Below are positions 22,372 through 35,300 of a stretch of 64,000 bases of DNA, piece by piece. Under the pieces are notes generated by a model, which worked only from the letters and a program-made list of their open reading frames with translations, did no database searches and was not told where the DNA came from. Position numbers and translations under genes: made by a program. Source of the stretch: Lunularia cruciata. Taxonomy: Eukaryota > Streptophyta > Marchantiopsida > Lunulariales > Lunulariaceae. The stretch lies in assembly GCA_948567375.1 (NCBI GenBank), contig OX419760.1, forward strand, positions 4,898,001-4,962,000. Reading direction: 5' to 3'. Positions within the stretch are counted from its first letter, which is position 1; every line of letters begins with the position of its first letter.

Positions 22372-24240
22372 CTATACATACTTTATAGGCGGCTTTGGGT
22401 TTGGTGGGTGAGGACATTGGTCGCCCGTATGCCCCGATCCTTTACAATTTCTGCATAGGGGAACGTACCCAATTTGCCTTCTTGGCTCTAGACAGTTTGG
22501 AGACCAATGTCCCATCGAGCCACAATTATAACAGGCTCCAAGTGCAACATTCTGAGGGCGATTTTCATTGCTCATTGGTGGTCTTCATGGAGGAGCATTG
22601 GGGTTATACTCCCTTGGTCCAAACCTCGGACCTTGGTATGATGTGCTCGCTTGAGGCTGTACTTCTTGTGTTTGGTACACAGCCTCTTTGTCCTCGTCTT
22701 GGTTCCATCACGGAACCCAATCAATTTGCTACACCGAGAATGCATTACGAGTATTGCATTCTGTGTTTGCATGGCCTGATTTGCCACATGCGGTGCACCA
22801 TACATTCGATCTCCCAAATTCTAGGGCCTTCCTTCTGTCTTTGGCCCCAATCATCTGGATCTTGAAATCCGAAAACTCCTTGATGAGGGCATCTAGCTTG
22901 GTATCTGCCTTATTTACACTCTTTGCTGGAGGAGTCACTGGTTTCTTGCCTCCACGTCTTCTAACTCGTCTTGGCTTTGATTCTTCTTCGGATTCTGAAG
23001 AAGAGCTCAAAGACGTGGAGGATTCATCCGAAGAAGGGGATGTATTGCGTGAAGCTCTCCTTCTGGGCTTCTTGCCTTTCTTCTCCCGATTTCTCCGGTT
23101 ACCGGCAGAATGAGAGTGGGCCGCCTCATAACGAGCGACATGTTTGAGTACTTTGTCAAGGGAAGTTACATTCCTCTCCCTTGCAAAGATTTGTATCTCT
23201 GGTGAAAGTCCCCCGAGGAACCAGGTAATGGCTTGGGCATTGGAGTAACCCACCACCCTCGATTGCTTGGGAACTCGGTTCAATAGTGCCATGAACCGCT
23301 CAAAGTAGTCTCTCAACTTCTCCTTCTTGCCTCGGTCTAAATCATTGAGTGCCGCAAAGACACTCGTGTTGTAATCAACCTACCGGAATTGTTCCAGGAA
23401 GTTGTTTCTCAAGTCTGCCCAGTCCGTTGGTACGAACCCCTTCTGGGTAACATGGGTGTACCAGCTCCGAGCTTTCTTTCGGAGCAAACTTGGGAAAATT
23501 CTCAGTTGATCTGCCGAGTCATGCTCCTTGTTAGCAAAGGAGATGACTTCAAGTTCTTTGATGAATTCATCCGGGTCTTTGTCTTGTTCTGTCCCCTTGT
23601 ACTTCTGATAGGCGTGTTGGGTGACATGCAATGAAGTCATCGTTCGATGCACTGGGATCGGCTGAGGTAGTGCTGAACTTGACAGAACTGAAGGATTGGC
23701 TGGTATCGATGTCGTGTTGTCATCTCAGGGATTCCAATTCGTCAAATTCAAGGTGGGGTCTTCTTCGACAATTTCTGCTATGAGGGTGTCGACTTCAACC
23801 CGAGTGGAAGATTCAGGATCAACACCTTCGATTGGTTCTTCAAAATTCCTTCGGGACAATCGAGGAATTGTTCGTAGAAGATGTTGACACTCATCTTCAG
23901 TAAGTGTGCGTGCTGTCTTTTCTCAAACAAAGTTCTTCAAGGACACAACTTCCTTTACAGCTCTAGGGGAAGTCGGTGTACTGGGCCGCAATGCATATGT
24001 TTGCCCACTCAATTCTTTCTTCTTCTTGGACGAAGAGGGAGATGCAAAGTAGCCTTGCCAACCGCCTTTGCGTTTCTTGTAGTCAAGTTCTCGTAGTGCT
24101 TCTTGCACTTTGTGAAGTACTTGAAAGTCCAACACCTCTTGTTTGGTTTCGTCAACAGTGGATGGGATGTTCAGACATTCGTCTTCTTCATGCTGAAGTG
24201 CTCATCTTTGAGCTCTCTCTTCCCGTTGTTCTCTCAATGC
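22372..24240 (-). pseudogene. gag region of the B element
   Basis: Capsid-like segment (DPDEFIKELEVISFANKEHD, then RSWYTHVTQKG), an Arg/Ser-rich segment, and three zinc knuckles: CTACGKSGHANTEC, CYNCGSMGHWSPNC and CRNCKGSGHTGDQC, all CX2CX4HX4C. Three knuckles is more than the single one in the A-family gag. Fossil, with several breaks. Confidence 0.75.
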
Positions 24241-24308
24241 AGACATTCATATTGCGTTGATACCCAGTTTCGAATTTGGCTTTGTATTCTTCCACTTTCG
24301 AGATTTGT

Positions 24309-24327
24309 ATCCCCGGCAGCAACGCCA
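24309..24327 (-). other. Primer-binding site of the B element, tRNA-Asp type
   Basis: On the minus strand TGGCGTTGCTGCCGGGGAT starts seven bases after the 5' LTR end and matches the tRNA-Asp complement TGGCGCCGTTGCCGGGGAT at 16 of 19 bases. Confidence 0.8.
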
Positions 24328-25116
24328 AAAATCATGTGACAACCCGGCAAATATCACTTTTGTGGTAATCAAGTAAGTAAAGCTTGTTCCCATAGAGATA
24401 CGAGTCAGAATTGGTCAAATACGAAGCAAAGTAACATTTTCAGTTCTTCTTGGTCGCCTCTTTAATCTCTCAAGTAGAAACCACACCCAGAAGAGAGTAA
24501 CAAGCAATGACTTGCAATCTTCACACTCCTTAATCATAACTCCATCAAATCTTTCCAAACAATCTTGATTGTGATGATTCATGCCCTCCCGAAAACGGCA
24601 CTTCATTGCAAAATGACTTTGCCTTAGAATTGTGTTCCACCCCTCCACTAAAAGCACAACTTCCTCGATCAAAATTGCTTCACATCAACTTTGCACTGCA
24701 CTCACAAATGCAAAATACTACCAACACTACAATTCCTCTCAGATCTGTCAAGGCATTGCTTCAATTGCACTTCACTCAGGATCAAACACACAGAATGAAG
24801 ATCAAGGTTGTGGAATCCAACATCCAACAAGCACATTGACTTGCACTTTGAATTTCTCCACACACTCACAAACACAATCACAAAGTTGATACTTGGAATC
24901 AAGCTCAAGCGATGAGCACTACTTCATAGCACTTTGCTTTATCTATTCTCAAAAATAATGAGCACTTAACAACATGATACTGCGAATGCCACTCTTAAAT
25001 AGTGAATCAATCGACAGTTCTAACCACTATACCGTTCTATAACAACTCTTCTAACCTGCAGATCCAAAATGACAATGCACCTCTTCATATCTGCCTCTTC
25101 AAACTCAAAACTGTTA

Positions 25117-27774
25117 CTAATCTGATCCTATGTCTACTTCGTCATTGGCTTTCAAACCCAAACCCGAAGTAAATTTACTTCCTACTACTCTATCCTTGGG
25201 TTTCACATCTTCTACATCTTCTACTAGATCTAGTAATTCTTTTTCCTGATCTGAAATTGCACTAGTGGGTAATCTATCTAACTCTTCATCTCTTGACCCA
25301 CTCTTCTCAAATGTGTCCATCGGTAACTCCGAAGACATTTGTAATCCTATGTTATCTACTTCGGGTTTTGCTCTAACATCTTTCCAAAGCTTTTCTATCT
25401 CTATTTTCACTAATCTAATTGAAATGTTATCCTCTACCTCTAAAATCTTTCTATCTACACGAGTTCTGAGACTAATCAACAAGGCATTCATATCTGTATC
25501 CTTTGCTTGTCTTCGCCTCGTCTCTTGCACCAACAACTTCACCTCGTGTAGCCTCATCTCTTCAATCCGAATGCTGGCCTCTGTACTTAACATTGCATTC
25601 ATCTGGAGGACTATCTCCTTCAATGGCTCCAATCTCATCTTTCTTTCATGTTCCCGATCTGCAAGCCAATCCTCTTGGTACATTGCCAACTCTGCCTTGA
25701 ACTTGGCTTTCATTGACTCCTTCTCATTCTCCTTCTAGACAACTCTCTCCTCCTGCTTACGAAGTAACTCTTGTAATCTGTCTTCTTCTCTATATCGTGC
25801 CGCCAACTCTCGTTGCCAGAGTTGCTTCTTCTCCTTGACACTCTCCATCACCCTATCAAGCTCCTAATCCTTTGCAGCTACTCTCGCCATAGCATGGATT
25901 ACCTCACTCTTGAATCAGCAAACTACTACTTCAAGATCTCATACTCAGCTACTTGTCTCTCCCTTGCTATGTCACTCTTCTTCACAAGATCCTCTCGATA
26001 ATTTACTTCTCTCTTCAGGTCTTCAATTACCTGACTTCTCACTACTGCCTCCGCTTGCAGCACTTCTCTTTCCTCCTCACCTTGGGTTATACTCTTCTTC
26101 AACTCCGAGTTCTCTTCTTCTAATCTCGATAATACCTGCAAAACAGTCTTCACCTCCGGACATGTTGATTGCATTTCCTTCTTCTTGTGCTCCAACTTCA
26201 CCAGCAATTGGCACACGATCTGCCGCGGGTACTCCACTCCATCACTGGCAACTACTTCAACCTGCGCAGTGATCTCCTTCTTTATCTCTTCTTCTTCCGA
26301 TACTCGCCTTCGTCTCTGCAGTCTTCGTATCGGAATAGATGCCTCACTTCCCGAGCTTTCACTCATGTCTTCTTTTGCCTTACTCGGCCCCGCTTCACAT
26401 TTCACCTTACGTCTCGAGTGAACTCCTCTTTGTACTACAATCTTCTTCTCTTCGGGCACTGTTACTTCGTCTTCCAACTGTGCATTGTCTTCGGCTTCAA
26501 TTTCTGCCTGCACTTCTTCTTCTTCGTATTCTTCTTCTGCAGCCGCCGGTGCCAATGTCATTTCTCCTCCTTCGCTGTCGCAACTCGTATCTCCACTCTG
26601 CAGCGTTAGCTCAGGCTCCTCCTCGTGTTCCGGGTCTTTAGTCTTGAGCTCGGCATCACCTTCTGAGTCTTCATCCTCCGACTCGATCACCACCATACCT
26701 CGCCTCGGGTTGCCTCTCCGTGTCTTCCGAGGTTTCTTCGTGTCTTCCGCTTCACCTTGCCGACTTCTCTTCTTCATATTTGGGGTACTCACTGCGACCT
26801 CCACATTCTTCCCTATCTTTGTGTAGTAGTCATCAGTGCTCCTGATTTGCAAGATGTTTTGCTGCTCCTCGACGTCGACCTCCTTTCACAAATCAGGATG
26901 GAAGTGCAACACCATTCGAGTTCGCTCCGCCGAGTTCAGCAAATTCAGCCCAAGGTAGAAATGCGCTGCAAATGGCACGATGTAGTGTGGAGGCGATTTA
27001 TCATGCAAATTCCACACCATTTGCCTCGTTCTCTCGTGGAAACACCTCGCCCAATTGATCAGTTCTCCTGTGAATAGCTTGTGAAAGAACACCGCTTGGT
27101 GTTTCATCACATAAGTGGTTCTCTCCGGCTTCAAGATGGCCATCAGTGCACTCACAATTCCTCTCTTCACAGGGTCTTTGTAGCTCTCAACTTTGTACCC
27201 ATTCTTTGTCCGCTTTGATGAGAATGCATCTCTCACTTCCTGGGTTTCTTGAGCTATCTCTCCCTTCCTGGGTTTCTTGAGCTATCTCTCCCTTCCCCAA
27301 GAACGTGGCTCCCTGCTCCGAGCCTGCTTCCTTCCCGAGTACGAGTCTCCAATCCGACTCTGTCCAGCGAGCCGGATTTCCTCTCTTCCCTTCTTCCTTG
27401 GGTCCATTGAGACACTTGTTCTCGATGATTTCTATCATGAAACCTGGAAAGCTCACATTCCAGTTCCATGCCAGAAAAGTGATCCGAAGTCGGCTCAAGA
27501 CTTTGATCCTAGCGATTACATCTAACCTCCAAATTGCATGATTTCTCACTGCGAATTCAGAGTTCTTCTTTCCTCCTCCCATCTCTTCTGCCTTCTCACT
27601 ATCTCTTGATTTCACTCTCACGACTTCTTCCTTACGCACTAACGTGATTCCAATTTTGTTTCCCTTCCCATGATCACCTGCAAGATGACTTCTCAACGGC
27701 GAAGGAAAATTACTCAACATTTTGTCATTGCGAGGTTGATTTTTATAGAGTTGCACTTCTTTGTCTTTCTTCAC
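25117..27774 (-). pseudogene. LTR-borne coding region, 5' LTR copy of B
   Basis: Sense-strand coding region of roughly 850 codons in all. N-terminal part: basic, with MLSNFPSPLRSHLAGD, RNHAIWRLDVIARIKVLSRL and FLAWNWNVSF. Middle: QAVFFHKLF.GELINWARCF and SAERTRMVLHFHPDL, which may be a small globular fold; a likeness to the plant-transposon-associated domains found near Athila-type genes is possible but untested. Then an acidic Glu/Ser stretch (EDEDSEGDAELK, EEEYEEEEVQAEIEAED), a Glu/Lys/Gln/Arg-rich coiled coil (about 300 residues), and a C-terminus ending DEVDIGSD. It starts next to a TATA-like box, so it would be the first gene on the element's RNA. It carries a few breaks. Function unknown. 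Confidence 0.65.
27741..27750 (-). promoter_or_regulatory. TATA-like box in the B-family LTR
   Basis: CTCTATAAAA on the minus strand, about 385 bp from the LTR start and about 20 bp before an ATG that begins MLSNFPSPLRS. Boxes are at the same place in the other LTRs (48941-48950, 40939-40945, 61893-61899; weaker near 17781-17790). A start near 27715 would put the whole coding region into R/U5 of the transcript. Confidence 0.5.
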
Positions 27775-30417
27775 TTTGAGTTTCTACCGAGAAATCACAC
27801 CTCCTGCATGCACCTGTCACTATCAATCAACCTTCGCACGTATGGGCCGCCGGTTTTTGAACAGTCTCTTCTTGAATTTCTTGCCCCGATGAAAATTTGT
27901 TAGACTGTCTTTGCCTCGGGTTGAGCTCCCCCCGATACGAAGACAATTTACTTCGGGTTGTATGCTGACAGGGCATTTCCGAGTACTTCGCCTTATGACC
28001 CAAAGTCACGTTACTTTGGGTTTCATCCCGAAGACTTTTTTCTTTGCCTTCTTTGGCCATACAGGCACAATCCTACTTCTCTATACACTTCTTATTTATT
28101 TTGAAAAAGAAAACAAAAAATGTGGGAACCGAAGGAGATTATCTTTCAATTTATGGATAAACTATCCATGAGAGTTAGATTAATATGCACTCTAGGATTT
28201 GATGTTGCTATAGAAATCTTGGAGCAACCTGAACCTTTTGTGTTCCCTAGAGTTGATTATTCTTAGATGGTGTAAGTCATGTATATACTTTATTAGTAAT
28301 AGAGTGAGAGAAAAGAAAAGAGAAAAAGAATAAAAAATTTGAGAGAAAAGAAAGATAGTGAGGGGTTAAGATGGGGAAACTTCCGGTTTTCTTTGGCAAG
28401 GATGGAGAAGATGTGGAGGCCTTTGTGAGAGACTTCAAGAGAGCTTGCATAGGAAACAATGAGAGGAGGAAAAATGAGTGGGCCTCATTATTACCAGATT
28501 TCTTTGAGGATGCAACACTTACATGGTATGAGTTAGAATACCAAAAGAGAGAGAGGAGAGATGGGGAAGAAGAGCCTTGGGAGACTTTGACTTCAGCACT
28601 CATTGAGAACTTTCTTCCGGATGAGAGTTATGAGAGATTGATGAGTGAAGTTACATTTCTCAAGCAAAGAGATGGAGAGAAAGTGAGACATGTGGAAAGA
28701 GTGGAAAAGTTAGAGTCCAGGTTTCGCATAGTGTTGAGGAAGGGTGGGGATGATGTGGAAACTACAATGATTGGCATAGGGGCCATGCTCACCAAGAATT
28801 TTGTGGGAAGTTTGAGACCATAAATAAGAAGCAAGGTGAGATATGAGAAACCTTCTTCCAAGGTTGAAGCTACCAAGATTGCAATTTGTATGGAGGATAG
28901 TTTGGAAGGGGATGAGAGTGATTTGGTGGTGAAGGAGGTTGTGCATCCTCCTCAAGGCTACAAGTATGGTGGAACTTCTGATACTTTGGTGACAAGGGTT
29001 GCACCACAAGTAGTAGTTGCTCCAATTCTTGTACCTCCACCAAAGGATCCACTTCAAATCATCACAGAACAACTTGTGGATCTCAAGATGAATGTGGTGC
29101 AACTATGGGAGAATAGAGAGGTAGATCAGAATGTAGGGAGAGGCCCTAGTAGTTATGGAAACTATCCATGTAGAGGAGGTCAACCAGCCAATAATTTCAA
29201 TGAGAGAAATTGTTTTGGTTGTGGAGGAAGAGGCCATATCTAAAGGAATTGCCCAAATTCCACTTACCATGGAGGAAGGGGCTATGAGGGAGCCAATAGA
29301 GGGAAAGAGGGAGGTAGTAAAACCCAAGTGGCTCCTAATCCAAACAAAGGTAAGGGGATAGCATCCATAGATGTGGTGGAGAGCAAGTATGAGAAGGGAG
29401 AGTGCTCAAACTCCAAGAGTCTTAATTTGGAGCTTTTGGCACAAGAGAAGAAGAGAGCTCGTTTTGCAGAGGATGTTCACTCTTCTCAAGGATTTACTTC
29501 AAGCAAGGATACTCCTATGTCTACTAGGAGCACTAGCACCTCAACACCATGAACAACAAAGACTCCAAGCAAGAAGTTGGGGATGGAGGATTTCTTGATC
29601 TCAAAGCAACAATGGAACTACAATGTGTTGGAGGATGTTGGTAGTCACAAGGCTAACATCATAGTAGGCCAATTGATTGCTTTGAACCCTACCTTGAGCA
29701 AGGAGCTTAGAGGTGGTTTGAGTTCTACAAGGAGCAAGAGGAAGAAGAAGAAGAAGAAGGCAAAAGCTCCAATATCAATGGGGGTGTTGGATGCCAAGCC
29801 AGCACCATGGGAGACTTGTGAATATGCCTCCAAGATTGATGTGAGAGTGAATGGTCACAACATCAAGGATACATTGGTTGATAGAGGATCAACATTAAAT
29901 GCCATGTCTAGAAGGTTGATGAAGAAGTTGGGTATGATACCCTCAAGACCTTCAACATTTATGGTGAGCATGGCAAACAAACAACAAGTTTGACCAGTAG
30001 GGGTGATGGATAAAGTGGTAGTTTCAGTTATGGGAGTTCAAAATCTCATGACTTTCCAAGTCTTGAAGGATTCAAGCTATGACTTACTTCTTGGGAGGCC
30101 ATGGTTGAGAGCAGCATGCACAACTGATCGATGGCACAAAGAGTAGTTGAGGATTGGGCTAGAACCATAGAGTCACAGTTCTTGTGACTAACACCACAAA
30201 CACTTCACATTCAGATACACCATTTTCTGATTATTGGGAATTAGATTCTGAAGAAGGAGCTTCAGGTAGGGACACAAGCATGGAAGAGGAGACTTCTACG
30301 GAGGAGGATGAATCTGAATCTGAATCTGAATCCTACGGAGGAGGATGAATCTGAATCCTTTGTGTGCTATGGATTTTGCAGCTAAGCTAGAGGTTTTGAA
30401 GGACGCTGATAAAATCA

Positions 30418-32391
30418 TGTGACAACCTGGCAAATATCACTTTTGCGGTAATCGGGTAACTAAAGTTTGGTCCCGCAAAGATATGATTTAGAATTGGTCA
30501 AATACAAAGTCAAACAATAACTTGTAGTTCTTCTTGATTGCTTCTTTAATCTCTCAAGTAGAAACTACACCCAGTAGAGAGTAACAAGCTCACAATCTTG
30601 ACAACTTGTCACGAATACACACACATATAATCACAACATAGCAAATTCTGTCCAAACAACTCTTGATTGTGATGATTCAGATTCTCCCAAAGACGGCACT
30701 TCATTTCGAAGAATGATTTTGCCTCAAAATTGTGTTCCACCCTTCCACTAAAGGCACAACTTCCTCAATTGAAATTGCTTCACATCAACTTCGTGTTGAA
30801 CTCACAAATGCAGAATACTACCAACACTACAATTCCTCTCAGATCTGTCAAGGCATTGCTCCGATGCACTTCACTCAGGATCAAACACATAGAACAAAGA
30901 TCAAGGCTACAGAATCCAACATCCACAAACACATTGACTTGCACTTTGGAATTCTCCACACACTCACAAACACAAACATGGAAATGACAATCGGAATTAA
31001 GCTCAAGTGACGAGCACTAAAAACAACACTTCATTTTATCTATCTTCAGAAATTTGAATATTGAACAACATAAGAGTGCAAATGCTCCCCTTAAATATTG
31101 AAGCAAACGGCAATTCTTCCTACTTATGCACCGCTTCCTGACATCTTTTCTTACTTGCAGATCCAAATTGACAATCCATCTTTTCATATCTACCTCTTTT
31201 TATCTCAAAACGGTTACTTACACCGATCCGATGTCTACCTCATCATTGGCTTCCAAACCCGATGATCTTCCTACTACTTCTCCTTCTTTGGGTATAGCTA
31301 ATTCTACCAATTCTTGCACTAATTCTACTACTTCTACACTAGGAACTACAATTGCACTAAGAAGTGACTTATCTAACTCTTTATCTCCTAACCCACTCTT
31401 CTCTAATGTGTCAAAATACAGGTCCGATGACACTTGAATTCCTACTTTTGCAACATTGTGTCTAATTACAATCAATTTCTTTGTTAATTCTACTATATTG
31501 TCATCACAAATTGTAATTGAAATCATGGGTACACTATCTACACCTTCAATTTGTAACCCACTTTCCTCTAATCACTCATACCACTGACCCGAAGACACTT
31601 ACAGTTTGATCTTGCACTTCGGGTTTATTCACTATTGCTACCTCTCCTCAATTCCTGTTCCATCTTCAATCGGAACTGAAATTGAAGTCATGGGTATCCT
31701 AATTATTTATTTTTACTCTATCCTAACTCTCTCTAATGCCTCTGGCAAGATTCATGAAGTCACTTTCATTGCACTTTGAGGTCCGACTATCTTAGATCTA
31801 GTCATCTTCGTCTTGAGGCGAAGAAGCTTCTAACCCAAAAATGTATAAACCTGAAGTCTGAATTTCAAAGTCTGAAGTCTCAAGGCCGAAGTCTGAAGTT
31901 TCAAGTCCGAAGTCCAAAGACTCAAGACCAAAGTCCAAAGGCGCCAACCCGAAGACACTAAACTACTTTGTACATTTACTCCCAAAACTTCAAATACTTG
32001 TAACTTCTTCTACAGACCTAAAAACTCTATGGTTTTGATGGCAACGGAAAGCGCTGAACAAGACGCTTCCAACGAGATACAGCATGCTTGATTCAAACTT
32101 GTGGACATTGAGATATGGCCCCCACAAGAATCCTGACCTGCAACTTCCTATCCTCCTTCGAGTTTGCCCTCCTTCGGCATCTGATCGGAGTTTTTTCCTC
32201 CTTTGACACAAAGTAAGCTTCTTTGGGTCTGATCCAGTCCAATTCCTTCTTCTTCTTACATGAAGTTGACTTCCTTTAGCTTGATCAAAACACAGGTTTC
32301 CACTCATTTCTTCTCCATTTGGTTTCAATTTGGTTTCAGCAAGGCACTTCTTCTTCAAAACTCGTCCAAAATGAAAAATGTGGGTACCACA
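30418..32391 (-). mobile_element. B-family solo LTR, internally shortened
   Basis: Starts TGTGACAACCTGGC and ends ATGTGGGTACCACA (plus-strand view), but is only 1974 bp against about 3.7 kb, having lost most of the coding region apart from its C-terminal part (EANDEVDIGS). It splits the A-family element at the spot matching about 6500 of the A element; flanks AATCA and AATTA give an imperfect 5-bp target duplication that shares one base with the LTR end. Confidence 0.8.
31849..31957. repeat. Degenerate short tandem repeats in the solo LTR
   Basis: Roughly eight copies of a 10-16 bp motif close to GAAGTCTGAAGTCTCAAG, with variants AAGTCCGAAGTCCAAAG. Not seen in the other B-family LTRs. Confidence 0.6.
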
Positions 32392-35300
32392 ATTACCATT
32401 GATACTTGAGGAGGTAGAGAGAAGGTTAGCTATCCTCAAGTATGGCCCAAATGTTACCAAGGAGGAGAAGGTGAGATTTGAGGAGATTTTTTGCAAGTTC
32501 ATCCATGTGTTTGCTTTCACTTACAAGAATTTGAAGGAAGTCACCTTGGAGGAGCATAATAGAGAGGTGGAGTCACATGCAAGACCAATCCGCCAAAAGC
32601 AACATCGTATTAGCCCACCAATATCTTTGGTTGTGAAGGAGGAGATTGATAAGCTCAAGGAGGCCAGATTTATCTTTGAGGTGGAGAATTCAGAATAGGT
32701 GTCTCCAATTGTGATTGTGATGCAAAAGAATGGCAAGCTTTGAGTATGTGTGGATTACAAGAAGCTCAATGCTGTTACCAAGAAGGACTACTACCCATTG
32801 CCATTCATTGATCAGATCTTGGAGGAGGTTGCAGGTCATGAGAGGTATAGTTTTGGAGATGGTTATAGTGGATATAACCAAATCACGATTGCACCACAAT
32901 ATCAACAACTCACTACGTTCACCACACCTTGGGGAACTTATGCTTTCAAGGTCATGCCTTTTGGGCTTTGCAATGCTCCAGCCACATTCCAATGGTTCAT
33001 GAACAAGGTATTTGAACCTTTCATTGGGAAATTTGTGAGAGACTTCATTGATGACTTTTGTGTCTATGGGAGCAAAGAGGAGCACTTTGAGCACCTAATC
33101 AAGGTCTTGCAATGCTTGGATGAGGCAAATGCATCACTCAACCCAGAGAAGTGCATTTTTGGATGTGAAGAAGGTCTACTTTTTGGGCACATCATCTCCA
33201 AGGATGGAATAGCAGTTGATCTTAAGAAAGTGAGAAAAATCTCAGACCTTCCATTCCCTTCAAGCTTGACAAAGTTATGCCAATTTGTGGGGATGGTTGG
33301 ATACTTTAGGAGGTTCATCTTCTCATTTTCCAACAAGGCTTATGCATTGACCATCTACATGAAGAGGGGTGTAGATTACATGGTGATTTTGGAGGACAAG
33401 GAGGCTCTCAAAGCTTTTGAGGAGCTCAAGCAATCCCTGGTTGTAGGTCCAATTCTTGCTAAACCTGATTGAAGTAAGCCTTTCATTTTCTACACCGATG
33501 CTTCTAATGTAGCTATATGTTGCACTCTTAGTCAATTAGACTAAGATGTGCATGATCATCCAATAGCTAATGCTAGTAGGCAGATGGTTTCAGCAGAAAA
33601 GAAGCACTCTATCACGGAGAGAGAAGGGTTGGTAGTGATCTTTGGTCTCAAGAAGTTTAGACACTACTTGATTGGAGGGAAAGCCACCATTGTCACGGAT
33701 CACAAGGCTTTGAAGTACATCTTCAACAAGCCTAATGTTGAAGGGAGACTTGCAAGGTGGATGATACTCTTGTCTGAGTATGACTACACAAATGAGGATA
33801 GGCCAGGAAAGAAACATGCAAATGTTGATTTGTTATCTAGAGCCTATGATCATGATGGAGATGAGCCAGTGGATGATTCCTTCTTGGATGAGGAGCTCAT
33901 GGCAATCTTAGTCACTCAAGAGGTTCCTATGGAGTACAAGGAGATTGTGGATTTTGTGACAAGAGGTAACTATCTAAAAGGGATGCATGCTAGGGAGAGG
34001 AAGGCCCTTGCAACAAGATCTACACCTTACACAATGGTGGAGGATATTCTTTTTCACCAAGGAGCAGATGGTCTACTTTGAAGAGCAATGGGTAAGGATG
34101 AGTCTATCCTACTTATAAAGGAGTTTCATGAACGTTTAGTGTGTGGAGGACACTTTGCAGGAAAGGTGATTGCTTTCAAGATTCTAGATGTAGGGTTCCA
34201 TTGGAGAGGGATTTTGAAGGATTATTTTCTTGGTTATTGCAAAACTTGTCATGTTTGTCAAGCTTTTGCTAGAAAGTCTACATCCAATCCACCTCTTAGA
34301 TCAATTTGATTGTTAGAACCTTTTGCAAAGTGGGGAATTGATTTTGTAGGTCCTCTCAATACAACCCCAAAGAACAATCAGTACATTGTTGTAGTTACTG
34401 ATTATCTTACCAAGTGGATTGAGGCTAGACCATTGAGGGACAAGAATGAAGATGAAGTTAGTAGATTTCTTTCTGAACAAATTATCACTAGGTTTGGATG
34501 CACTTTGGAGTAAGTTTCTGATAGCGGAGGATATTTTACAAGAAGCATTACTAAAGCCATGTAACTACATCCTATAAGCCAAATTCCAATGGCTTGGCAG
34601 AGAGAACCAATCAGACCTTGTGCATGATGTTGGCCAAAGATGCAGAAATGGAGGGGGCTAAACATCATTGGGACAAGAGGATTCATGCAGTTTTGTGGGA
34701 GTATACGACAACCATGAAGACTTCCACCGGATATTCTCCATTTCAATTGGTATATGGTATTAAGTCTACCCTATCTATTCACTTTGATCATTCTACCTTC
34801 CAAAGCATTCATAGGAGATTGAAGAAAGCACAAGGAGGTGATGCAGAGAAGTCAAGGAAGGAACAACTCATGGAGTTGGAAGAGGCAAGAGCAATTGCTA
34901 TGGTTCGAGTGGAGCAAGCCCAACGGAAAAAAAAGGAGCTATGACAAGAGGCAAGGAAAGAAGAAGGTGGAGCTTTTCAAAGAAGGTGATTGGGTAATGT
35001 TTTTTGTTTCTATTTGATTCAAGAGAGTGCAAAAGAAGTTTTTGCCAAAGTACTTTGGACCTTTCATAGTGGAGAAGGTGTGGGGAAATTACACCTATGA
35101 TCTCAAAGAGTTGGGAGGAAGACACTTTGATAGGATTAACCATGATAAGTTGAAGATGTATTATAGAAGGTAGAGAGACCTTCACTTTGAGGACAAAGTG
35201 AAAACTTAGTCCAGAGGTAAATGTAACACCCATTTGTGCATGTGTGTGGTATTGTGATATTTAGCTTGGTATTACAAGTACTTGAGAGAAATTATTTATA

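Larger units (their letters stand above)
14786..28130 (-). mobile_element. B-family Ty3/gypsy element with giant coding LTRs
   Basis: A 13.3 kb minus-strand element: 5' LTR 24335-28130, primer-binding site 24309-24327, gag about 22370-24240, protease 20977-22275, reverse transcriptase and RNase H about 19300-20772, integrase about 18270-19207, polypurine tract 18165-18180, 3' LTR 14786-18164. No chromodomain and a tRNA-Asp-type primer site, so again the Tat/Athila side. The LTRs are 3.4 and 3.8 kb and each carries a long coding region. By eye the LTRs differ by several percent, so it is older than the A element and the chromovirus. Both outer ends lack a few terminal bases where they abut A-family sequence, so no target duplication can be read. 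Roughly ten breaks in the interior. Confidence 0.88.
24335..28130 (-). repeat. 5' LTR of the B element
   Basis: About 3796 bp (plus-strand view: TGTGACAACCCGGC to AAAATGTGGGAACC). The last few bases of the terminus are lost where it meets A-family sequence at 28131. It is the fullest LTR of the element and contains the coding region at 25117-27774. Confidence 0.88.
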
